Positions 1-6,615 of a stretch of 12,973 nt of DNA are shown here, piece by piece. A model generated the notes under the pieces. The model ran no database searches, had not been told where the DNA came from, and worked only from the letters and a program-made list of their open reading frames with translations. Within the stretch, counting starts at the first letter, position 1; each line of letters opens with the position of its first letter. Source of the stretch: Pirellulales bacterium (lineage in GTDB: Bacteria > Planctomycetota > Planctomycetia > Pirellulales > JAICIG01); NCBI GenBank assembly GCA_025924495.1, contig JAICIG010000219.1, positions 1 through 12,973 of the forward strand, written 5' to 3'. Position numbers and translations under genes: made by a program.

Positions 1-1323
1 TATCGCATCGATCCCGACCGCATCGTGTTGGCAGGCTTTTCTATGGGAGGCGCGGGCGCCTGGCATCTCGGCGCTCACTATGCCGAGCGCTGGACGGCGG
101 TCAGCCCCGGCGCGGGCTTCGCCGAAACCAAGAGGTATTTGAATTTAACTCCTGAGAAATATCCGCCCGCGTATGAGCAGACGTTGTGGGGGCTGTACGA
201 TGCGCCCGACTATGTGCGCACGTTGTTCAATGTGCCGGTCATTGCTTACAGCGGCGAGAATGACAAGCAGATCCAAGCTGCGCGAGTCATGGAGGAGGCG
301 TATCAGCAAGAGGGTCGCCAACTGACGCACCTGATCGGTCCCGGCATGGGGCATAAATACCATCCCGACACGCTGGCCGATCTGCGCAAGCGGCTACAAC
401 AGTTAGCGGCGAAGGGGCGCGATCGGTTCCCGCGTGAACTCTCGCTGCAAACGCGCACCTTGCGATATCCATCCTACTCGTGGGTGCAGCTTCGCGGTCT
501 GGAACGGCACTGGCAAGACTCGCGCGTCGACGCTGCATTAGGCGATGGCGGGCAGGTAAAGCTGACGACCAAGAATGTGTCTGCGGTGCGACTCTCGCCC
601 GCTTGGAAAGATGTGCAGCAATTTCCCGCGGAAACGCGAGTTGAGATCGACGGACAGGCCATTGCGTTGCCGACGGGGAAACCGCTCGGCGCCGAATTAT
701 CCTTCCAGCGGCATGACGGCAAGTGGGAGTTCACGCCCAAGACTGCCAAGGCCGAAGGATTGCGCAAGACGCCGGGCTTACAGGGACCGATCGACGATGT
801 CTTCTTCGAACCGTTTCTGGTTGTGACGCCGGGCAAGCAGGCGGCGCATCCGCAAATCGAGCAATGGATGGCTGGCGAGCAGGCCCATTTCAGCGATCGC
901 TGGCGCCGTTTATTTCGCGGGGACGTGCGGATCAAGCCAGACGATCAGGTGAGCGACCAGGATCTGCGAAAGTACCATCTGATCGTTTGGGGCGATCCGC
1001 AGTCGAATTCGCTGCTGGCCAAATGTATCAGTCGACTGCCGCTCACGTGGAATCAAAAGACGCTCGAGTTCGCTGGCAAGACCTACGATGCCGCGGGGCA
1101 CGTGCCGGCAATGATCTATCCGAATCCGTTGAATCCGCAGCGTTACCTCGTGATTAACAGCGGCCTTACCTTTCGCGAAGCGCACGACAGCACCAACTCG
1201 CAGCAGACGCCCAAACTGCCCGACTGGGCCGTGGTTGATCTCTCGCAGCCGCCCGACAATCGTCAACCTGGCCGCATCGCCGCGGCGGGATTCTTCGACG
1301 AGCATTGGCAGTTTGGAAAGTAA
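1..1323 (+). CDS. Alpha/beta-hydrolase (prolyl oligopeptidase-like), 5' end missing
   Basis: The reading frame is open from the first base, so the N-terminus lies upstream; 440 residues are visible. This is the C-terminal half of an alpha/beta-hydrolase of the prolyl-oligopeptidase/dienelactone-hydrolase/esterase type. Visible residues 12-16 (GFSMG) are the nucleophile elbow with Ser14. Asp88 in SGENDKQ is the likely acid, and His118 in GMGHKYH is the likely catalytic histidine. The hydrolase core ends near residue 140. About 300 residues follow, rich in beta-strand-like segments and ending in VVDLSQPP and FFDEHWQFGK. I recognise this extension only as something seen on planctomycete exported hydrolases, not as a named domain. 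The substrate cannot be told, but a peptide, ester or acylated polysaccharide is plausible. The GTG at 25 is internal to the domain and is not the true start. The next gene begins 215 bp downstream, so an operon is not obvious. Confidence 0.85.
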   Translation, partial: YRIDPDRIVLAGFSMGGAGAWHLGAHYAERWTAVSPGAGFAETKRYLNLTPEKYPPAYEQTLWGLYDAPDYVRTLFNVPVIAYSGENDKQIQAARVMEEAYQQEGRQLTHLIGPGMGHKYHPDTLADLRKRLQQLAAKGRDRFPRELSLQTRTLRYPSYSWVQLRGLERHWQDSRVDAALGDGGQVKLTTKNVSAVRLSPAWKDVQQFPAETRVEIDGQAIALPTGKPLGAELSFQRHDGKWEFTPKTAKAEGLRKTPGLQGPIDDVFFEPFLVVTPGKQAAHPQIEQWMAGEQAHFSDRWRRLFRGDVRIKPDDQVSDQDLRKYHLIVWGDPQSNSLLAKCISRLPLTWNQKTLEFAGKTYDAAGHVPAMIYPNPLNPQRYLVINSGLTFREAHDSTNSQQTPKLPDWAVVDLSQPPDNRQPGRIAAAGFFDEHWQFGK

Positions 1324-1538
1324 GACACAGCTTGGCGAGTTGTGGGTTGGGAATGGCTCTCTGGGGGAAGAACGTATTCGATCAGGCTCTATAGCCCGCG
1401 TGTCGCGACAATCTGGTCCCGGCAGGCATCACAGATTTGGGAGAGACGATCTGTCTTGGGCGACGGCAGGGAATACAGCGGCTATCATAGTTGCCGTGCG
1501 AGCTGTGGCCATGAAAAACCGAGAATGCTGACAGCGAG

Positions 1539-2447
1539 ATGATCATGAAGACCAGCTTCGGACCTTATCTCAGCCTGGCGTTTCTTATCTGCATCTTCGC
1601 CACAAGTGCTCCCGCGGCGGAGCAGGCCGCTCAGGAGCCGAACCGCCCCAAACTCGCTGGAACGTTGCAGCTCAAACTGCGCGAGCGCCGTGAAATGCCC
1701 GGGGGCAGCGGCCGTTATCAAGCGGTCGAACGCGAAGCGGAATGGCAGACGGCAGAAACGGCAATCATTATCTGCGACGTCTGGGACGACATTTACTGCA
1801 AGCTTGCAGCGCAGCGGATCGGCGTGATGGCGCCGATCATGAACCGCGTGATTAGCGCGTCGCGCGAGCGCGGCGTGATGATCATTCATGCCCCGAGCGG
1901 AACGATGGATGTCTACGCCGACACGCCGTATTGCCGCCGCATGCAACAAGCGGCCAAGGCAGAGCCTCCCGTGCCGATCGCGTCGTGGTGCTATCTCGAT
2001 CCCGATCGCGAACCGCCCATGCCGCTCGACGTGACGAACCCCTGTGACGATCCGACGCCGCCTGAACAGGTGCGGCGTTACACGCGCGAGCATCCTGCGC
2101 TGGATATCGTCGCGTTCGATGGGGTGAGCGACGATGGTCGCGAGATCTACAATTTCTGCCGACAAGAAGGGATCAAGAATATCGCCATCATGGGCGTGCA
2201 TACCAATATGTGCGTACTCGGCCGCTCGTTCGGCATTCGACAACTGACGAGGTTGGGGATGAACGTCGTCCTGGTTCGAGACTTGACCGATGCCATGTAT
2301 GATCCTCGCCAGCCCCCTTACGTCAGTCATGCGCGCGGGACGGAGTTAGTGGTCGAGCACATCGAAAAGTATTGGTGCCCGTCCATTCTCGGCCGCGATC
2401 TGACGATGGTGATCGCCGGCAGCGACGGTCCGGCGGAAGCTAAGTAA
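1539..2447 (+). CDS. Exported isochorismatase-like cysteine hydrolase
   Basis: The product is 302 aa. Residues 1-27 look like a Sec signal peptide: MIMK, a hydrophobic core LSLAFLICIFATSA, and cleavage near APAA|EQ. The mature part is an isochorismatase-like (Pfam PF00857 type) alpha/beta fold. Asp80 ends the first core strand (AIIICD). Cys225 in GVHTNMCVLGR is the nucleophile position. The stretch DLTDAMYDPRQPP (248-260) and the end HIEKYWCPSILGRD are features I associate with a planctomycete/Bacteroidetes subfamily of exported cysteine hydrolases. The third member of the usual Asp-Lys-Cys triad is not clear: the expected region has arginines (R179, R180, R183). The family hydrolyses amides or related small molecules, but the substrate here is unknown. 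ATG codons at 1539 and 1545 are both possible starts, and no strong Shine-Dalgarno sequence separates them. Confidence 0.9.
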   Translation: MIMKTSFGPYLSLAFLICIFATSAPAAEQAAQEPNRPKLAGTLQLKLRERREMPGGSGRYQAVEREAEWQTAETAIIICDVWDDIYCKLAAQRIGVMAPIMNRVISASRERGVMIIHAPSGTMDVYADTPYCRRMQQAAKAEPPVPIASWCYLDPDREPPMPLDVTNPCDDPTPPEQVRRYTREHPALDIVAFDGVSDDGREIYNFCRQEGIKNIAIMGVHTNMCVLGRSFGIRQLTRLGMNVVLVRDLTDAMYDPRQPPYVSHARGTELVVEHIEKYWCPSILGRDLTMVIAGSDGPAEAK

Positions 2448-2497
2448 GAATTGTCGCGGCTTGTCGCTGATGGGCTTACGCACGAGGGTGAAGGACA

Positions 2498-3070
2498 ATG
2501 AAATCCGAACGCGAGAAGATGCTTGCGGGCGAGTTGTACGACCCGCTCGATGCGGAGCTCGCGGCGATGCGGCGCCGGGCGCGGGAACTGACGAAGGCGA
2601 TCAACGATTCGGACGAAGCCCAGCGCAACGAGCGCACCGCGATGTTCGCCGCATTGTTTGCCGCAGCCGGAGAGGGGTTGTGGATTGAGCCGCCATTTTT
2701 CTGTGATTACGGCGCGAACATTACGCTCGGAAGCAAGGTGTTCTTCAATTTTAATTGCGTGATTCTTGATCCAGCGCGCGTTGAGGTTGGCGACCACGTA
2801 TTGATTGGCCCCGCGGTGCAAATCTACACGGCCCTGCATCCGACCAGCGCTGCTGAACGCCGCGCCGGGCTGGAACTCGCGCGGCCGGTCGTCATTGGCC
2901 CGGATGTCTGGATCGGCGGCGCCGCGATCATTTGTCCGGGAGTGACGATCGGAGCAGGCTCAATCATCGGGGCAGGGAGCGTGGCGACGCGCGACATCCC
3001 TGCAGGCGTGTTCGCGGCGGGCAATCCCTGCCGCGTCTTGCGAGAATTGGCCGCGGACGAGAATCCTTAG
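2498..3070 (+). CDS. Maltose/galactoside-type sugar O-acetyltransferase
   Basis: The product is 190 aa, close to the 180-200 aa usual for the LacA/Maa/NodL family, which transfers acetyl from acetyl-CoA to a sugar hydroxyl in the cytoplasm. Residues 4-55 form the helical N-terminal maltose-acetyltransferase domain (KMLAGELYDPLDAEL). Residues 60-180 form a left-handed beta-helix of hexapeptide repeats, clearest in PDVWIGGAAIICPGVTIGAG. His114 in YTALHP is the catalytic base position, equivalent to LacA His115. There is no signal peptide. The ATG at 2498 follows GAGGG (2484-2488) at a spacing of 9 nt, which supports this start. The gene lies 50 bp after the cysteine hydrolase on the same strand, so co-transcription is possible. 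The true acceptor sugar cannot be read from the sequence. Confidence 0.93.
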   Translation: MKSEREKMLAGELYDPLDAELAAMRRRARELTKAINDSDEAQRNERTAMFAALFAAAGEGLWIEPPFFCDYGANITLGSKVFFNFNCVILDPARVEVGDHVLIGPAVQIYTALHPTSAAERRAGLELARPVVIGPDVWIGGAAIICPGVTIGAGSIIGAGSVATRDIPAGVFAAGNPCRVLRELAADENP

Positions 3071-3240
3071 CTTGAGCCGACGCCGATTCGCGCCGCCAAT
3101 TCCAGTTCTATTTTCGTAATTTTCTGCGCTTGACAACTCGATCGCGGATGTGACGCACGGCCGCGACAGGTTACATCTTCTGTGCGCGATCTTCATGGCA
3201 ATTTGCGGCGAAAAAGTTCACTTAACTAGCAGCTTTTTAC

Positions 3241-3269
3241 TTGCGAGAAATGGAGATCGTGACTTGAAT
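3241..3269 (+). promoter_or_regulatory. Predicted promoter of the first surface-protein paralogue
   Basis: A -35-like TTGCGA (3241-3246) and a -10-like TTGAAT (3264-3269) are separated by 17 nt, with a T-run (3234-3238) just upstream. The same arrangement occurs before the second paralogue. The 35-nt block 3241-3275 matches 6546-6580 at 29 of 35 positions, while the next 35 nt up to each ATG match only at about chance level. The preserved block therefore looks functional rather than simply duplicated. The hexamers are only moderate matches to a sigma-70 consensus, so a different sigma factor or a regulator site is possible. Confidence 0.45.
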
Positions 3270-3310
3270 GGAATCTATCGGGACGATTGAGGTTGATAGA
3301 GGCACTCCGC

Positions 3311-6300
3311 ATGTTTTTTGCGCCCTTGGTGCGCGCCGTCCCGTGTTCGAAACGTACTCGTTCGCCGCACCGCCAATCGTCATCTGTTTGCCGACGTAAT
3401 TCTCCGCGATGGTCCCTGGGCGCGGAGCGACTCGAAGCGCGTTGGCTGCTCTCGGCCGATCCGATCGTGACGGTCGACACGAATTTAGGCAATTTTCAGA
3501 TCGAGTTATTGCCGAGCGCTGCTCCGCAGACGGTCGCCAACTTCCTCAGCTATGTCGATAGCGGGGCGTACACAAACACGATTTTCCATCGGTCTGTCCC
3601 AGGTTTCGTCGAGCAGGCGGGCGGCTTTACGTCAGCTTCCGACACGTATAGCAGTACGTCGCAATTCACGACGATTCCGACCAATTCGCCGATTTCGCTG
3701 GAGTATAACCTGCCGAATACGGCCGGCACGGTGGCCATGGCCCGCACGAGCGATCTGAACAGCGCCACCGACGAATGGTTCGTGAACCTCGTCGATAACA
3801 CCCAAACGCTTGGCACAAGCAACGGCGGCGGGTATGCCGTCTTCGGCAAGGTGCTGGGCAACGGCATGCAGGTGCTGAACGCTATTGCCGCGCTTTCGGT
3901 GACGAACGCCGACAGCGGCACATTCAGCCAGTTGCCATTGGAGGCGAATAATCAACTCGTTCGCATCAGCTCGATAACGGTCGATAGCATCGACGGCACA
4001 GTCTTTACTGATGCTAACAGCAATGGTCAACTCGATGCCGGCGAAAACGGCGTTGCGGGCCGCACCGTGTTCGTCGATGTCGATGGCACAGGGGCGCCCG
4101 ATGCCAACAATCCGTCAACGACTACCGATGCCAACGGTCATTATTCTTTCAGCGGGCTGACAGCGGCAACTTATACAGTTCGCGAAGTCTTGCCGAGCGG
4201 CGTCACGCTCTCAACCCCCATCCAAACGGCGACCGTCGCCGCGGATCAGACCGCCTCGGACGTCAATTTCGGCGAGATCCCATCGATTACGGGCACGGCG
4301 TTCGCCGATTCAAACGGCAATGGGCAGTTGGATTCTGGCGAGCATGGCATCGCTAGCTTGACCGTGTTCGTCGACATTGATGGCACGGGCGCGCCGGACG
4401 CCAGCAATCCCTCGACAACCACGGACGCCAACGGCGCCTATTCATTCAGTGGACTCGCCGCTGGCTCGTACACGGTTCGCGTCGTTGCGCCGACCAACAC
4501 CAGCTTTGCCGCCGCCTCACAAGCGGCTAATGTGACCGCCGGGCAAACCGCATCGAGCCTGAATTTTGCTGAAATTCCGTCGATCGTTGGCACGGTGTTT
4601 AACGACGCCAATGCCAACGGCACGCTCGATTCAGGCGAAGCCGGCGTGGCCGGCCGCACGGTGTTTTTGGACATTGATGGGACCGGGGCGCCCGACGCGA
4701 CGAACGTTTCGACGACGACGGATGCCAATGGCAACTACACATTCCTCGGCCTGGCGTCAGGCAGCTACACGGTCCGCGAGGTGGTTCCCAGCGGCGTCAC
4801 CGCGACGACGCAGGCTCGCACGGTTACGGTGACGTCAGGGCAATCCGCCTCGAACGTAAATTTTGGCGAGGAATTGCCAGCGATCACCGGGACCGTATTC
4901 ACGGATCTCAACGGAAACGGCCAGTTCGACACTGGCGACCAAGGCGTTGCCGGACGGACCGTATTTCTCGACGTCGATGGCAGCGGCGCACCCGATGCCA
5001 CAAATCCTTCCACGACGACTGATTCGCTGGGCAAATTCTCATTCACGGGCGTCGCGGCCGGCAGTTATACGGTGCGCGAAGTGTTGCCCGCCAACGTTTC
5101 GCTTTCGACGCCGACCCAGAGCATCACGGTCACGGCGGGACAGACAACGTCTGGGGTCAACTTGGGCGAGTTTCCGTCAATCGTGGGCACGGTGTTCGCG
5201 GATGCAAATGGAAACGGCGCGCTCGATACGACGGAAACAGGGGTTGCAGGGCGGACCGTGTTTCTCGATATCGACGGCAGCGGAACGCCCGACGCGAGCA
5301 ATCCCTCCACAACGACGGACGCCACCGGCAGATATTGGTTTAGCGGAATCGCCGCCGGAACGTACAACGTTCGCGAAGTCGTTGCTTCCGGCGTGCAATT
5401 GACGACTGCCGCGGTGCAATCGGCGACGGTGACGCTCGGACATGCAGCTTCGTCCATCAATTTCGGCGAAACGGCAACCAGTTCTCAAGGTTCGATTTCA
5501 GGGCAGGTCTTCGAGGATGTCGACGTCAACGGCCAACTCGATGGGGACGAACCGGGCCTTGCCGGCCGGACGGTGTTTTTGGACATCGATGGGACCGGCG
5601 CTCCGGATTCTCAAAACACGTCGACAACGACCGATGCAAGCGGCAACTATTCATTCATGGGGCTGGCGGCCGGATCCTATACCGTGCGCGAAGTGGCGTC
5701 GGCCGACCACGGAGTCTCAATCACCACGACGACTCAGACGGTAACCGTCACGGCGGGACAACCAACGACCGGCGTGAATTTCGGCGACGTGATTACCAGC
5801 ACCATCGCCCCATTGCCCGTTTGGATGCCGAGTCCAAGCGGCTCGTCGTTGACCAATGACGCGACTGGGAAATACATCGATGCGGTTTATGAAAGCGTCT
5901 TGGGCCGGACCGCAGACGATGCGGGGCTCGCCTATTGGCAGAGCCAACTCTCGCAAGGCGTTTCGCGAGATACGTTGGCGCGAACGTTGTGGGATTCGAC
6001 CGAGCATCGCTCCGCCGAAATCGACCAGTACTACCACACCTTCCTGAACAGGGCCGCGGATGCGGCGGGCAAGGCCTTCTGGCTGCAAACCTTCTCGGAT
6101 CCCTCGACCTTCGACACTTTGGCGACGGAGAAGCTGATCATCGAGGGCTTTTTGACGTCGGCAGAATATTCGCAGCAACTGCACTCCTCGGACACCGATT
6201 TCATTACAGCGCTCTACCAGGATCTCGATCTCCGGGCGCCCGACTCGGCTGGCCTGAGCAGTTGGCAGAACGCCCTGCAGAATGGCCAGACTCGGCTGGA

Positions 6301-6502
6301 TGCCATCAAGGCCTTCCTGGGCAGCACCGAGGCCTCCAATCAGCTCATCGACGGATTCTACGCCGAATTCCTGCACCGAACGGTCGATGCCGCGGGTCAG
6401 CAAAACTGGGATCAAAGCTTGCAAAGCGATTCCACCAGCGTTGAAAACATGGCCGTCGGTATTCTCAGCGCCCAGGAGTTTTATGATCGCGTAACCTCTT
6501 GA
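3311..6502 (+). CDS. LEPR-XLL / cyclophilin / six SdrD-B-like repeats / DUF4214 surface protein (paralogue A)
   Basis: The product is 1063 aa from the ATG at 3311. That start is chosen over an in-frame TTG at 3287 because paralogue B begins the same way (MFF/MFY, then RAV). Residues 1-40 are Arg/Ser-rich without a hydrophobic core. Residues 41-51 (LEARWLLSADP) are a variant LEPR-XLL sorting motif, known from large exported proteins of planctomycetes and proteobacteria. Residues 52-225 are a bacterial-type cyclophilin (peptidyl-prolyl cis-trans isomerase) with FHRSVPGF (92-99), Gln102 and Phe157; the usual active-site Gln before WF/FF is Glu155. Residues 227-827 are six repeats of about 97-106 aa resembling SdrD-B domains, each with an EF-hand-like loop such as DANSNGQLDAGE. 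A linker follows, then a DUF4214 region (854-1063) built of four short repeats of the type LGRxADxxGLxYW. This is probably an extracellular or matrix protein. The role of the prolyl isomerase outside the cell is inference. Confidence 0.9.
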   Translation: MFFAPLVRAVPCSKRTRSPHRQSSSVCRRNSPRWSLGAERLEARWLLSADPIVTVDTNLGNFQIELLPSAAPQTVANFLSYVDSGAYTNTIFHRSVPGFVEQAGGFTSASDTYSSTSQFTTIPTNSPISLEYNLPNTAGTVAMARTSDLNSATDEWFVNLVDNTQTLGTSNGGGYAVFGKVLGNGMQVLNAIAALSVTNADSGTFSQLPLEANNQLVRISSITVDSIDGTVFTDANSNGQLDAGENGVAGRTVFVDVDGTGAPDANNPSTTTDANGHYSFSGLTAATYTVREVLPSGVTLSTPIQTATVAADQTASDVNFGEIPSITGTAFADSNGNGQLDSGEHGIASLTVFVDIDGTGAPDASNPSTTTDANGAYSFSGLAAGSYTVRVVAPTNTSFAAASQAANVTAGQTASSLNFAEIPSIVGTVFNDANANGTLDSGEAGVAGRTVFLDIDGTGAPDATNVSTTTDANGNYTFLGLASGSYTVREVVPSGVTATTQARTVTVTSGQSASNVNFGEELPAITGTVFTDLNGNGQFDTGDQGVAGRTVFLDVDGSGAPDATNPSTTTDSLGKFSFTGVAAGSYTVREVLPANVSLSTPTQSITVTAGQTTSGVNLGEFPSIVGTVFADANGNGALDTTETGVAGRTVFLDIDGSGTPDASNPSTTTDATGRYWFSGIAAGTYNVREVVASGVQLTTAAVQSATVTLGHAASSINFGETATSSQGSISGQVFEDVDVNGQLDGDEPGLAGRTVFLDIDGTGAPDSQNTSTTTDASGNYSFMGLAAGSYTVREVASADHGVSITTTTQTVTVTAGQPTTGVNFGDVITSTIAPLPVWMPSPSGSSLTNDATGKYIDAVYESVLGRTADDAGLAYWQSQLSQGVSRDTLARTLWDSTEHRSAEIDQYYHTFLNRAADAAGKAFWLQTFSDPSTFDTLATEKLIIEGFLTSAEYSQQLHSSDTDFITALYQDLDLRAPDSAGLSSWQNALQNGQTRLDAIKAFLGSTEASNQLIDGFYAEFLHRTVDAAGQQNWDQSLQSDSTSVENMAVGILSAQEFYDRVTS
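3989..5791 (+). repeat. Six tandem SdrD-B-like domain repeats in paralogue A
   Basis: These are protein-level tandem repeats in the DNA, at 3989-4279, 4280-4576, 4577-4876, 4877-5173, 5174-5473 and 5474-5791. Each unit reads G-T-V-F-x-D, a 12-residue DxNxNGxxDxxE loop, RTVFxDxDGxGxPD, STTTD, YSFxGLxxGxYxVREV, then xVTxGQxxSxxNFGE. Units 1 and 6 resemble the two units of paralogue B. Units 2-5 are the extra ones, joined by PSI or PAI junctions. Units 3 and 6 share near-identical DNA around ACGGTGTTTTTGGACAT, a sign of recent copying or gene conversion. Confidence 0.88.
5870..6499 (+). other. DUF4214 region of paralogue A
   Basis: Residues 854-1063 hold four repeats of about 50 residues, each with a segment like Y-x-x-x-LGR-x-ADxxG-x-x-YW-x-x-x-L followed by a helix ending in STE or SAE. 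DUF4214 commonly sits at the C-terminus of large exported bacterial proteins, and some members are linked to S-layer or RTX-type proteins; its biochemical role is unknown. The region aligns without gaps to the last 210 residues of paralogue B and is the best conserved part of the pair, which argues for a constrained job such as surface anchoring. Confidence 0.8.
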
Positions 6503-6524
6503 TAATTAATGGGTTATAAATACG

Positions 6525-6543
6525 CGCCGAGCGGCGATTTTTT
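6525..6543 (+). terminator. Possible intrinsic terminator of paralogue A
   Basis: A short all-GC stem, CGCC (6525-6528) paired with GGCG (6533-6536) around the loop GAGC, is followed by A and a run of six T (6538-6543). It lies 22 nt past the stop codon. The stem is only four base pairs, so termination may be weak. The same T-run occupies the place of the T-run upstream of the predicted promoter in front of paralogue A, so it may instead be, or also be, a promoter element for paralogue B. Confidence 0.35.
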
Positions 6544-6545
6544 GC

Positions 6546-6574
6546 TTGCCAGGAATGCAGATCCTGGTTTGAAT
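6546..6574 (+). promoter_or_regulatory. Predicted promoter of the second surface-protein paralogue
   Basis: TTGCCA (6546-6551, five of six matches to a -35 box) and TTGAAT (6569-6574) are 17 nt apart. The end of the conserved 35-nt block (6580) is exactly 35 nt from the ATG at 6616, the same distance as in paralogue A. A T-run at 6538-6543 precedes it. The conservation and fixed spacing support independent transcription of the second gene. Confidence 0.45.
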
Positions 6575-6615
6575 GGAATCAGTGGGCAGTTGTCTACCGT
6601 CTCGGAGCCGCTCGT

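Noticed and set aside
1431..1454. Inverted repeat ACAGAT/ATCTGT with a 12-nt loop, as an operator before the cysteine hydrolase
   Set aside because: Six-base arms with a long spacer are expected by chance in a gap of this size, and no regulator gene is nearby. The TATCAT at 1483 has no -35 partner at proper spacing.
1485..2330. Long minus-strand open frame opposite the isochorismatase-like gene
   Set aside because: It is His/Arg-rich with no domain and lies opposite a clear gene. High GC makes such antisense frames common.
3130..3135. Perfect TTGACA as a -35 box before paralogue A
   Set aside because: No acceptable -10 box lies 16-18 nt downstream, and the motif has no counterpart before paralogue B.
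3287..3310. TTG at 3287 as the start of paralogue A
   Set aside because: Paralogue B starts at an ATG that aligns with the ATG at 3311, and the leader between 3276 and 3310 is not conserved. The longer start would also place coding sequence across the predicted transcript leader.
3989..5791. CRISPR-like or minisatellite repeat array
   Set aside because: The period is about 300 bp, in frame, and the repeats are diverged at DNA level while conserved as a protein domain.
5717..6424. Minus-strand open frame opposite the DUF4214 region
   Set aside because: A similar antisense frame appears opposite paralogue B (8161-8805), which is expected from the shared sense sequence and codon bias; there is no domain and no ribosome-binding site.
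6515..6520. TATAAA as a -10 box between the paralogues
   Set aside because: No -35 box lies at proper spacing (TTGATA is only 10 nt away), and the AT-rich patch is not conserved upstream of paralogue A.
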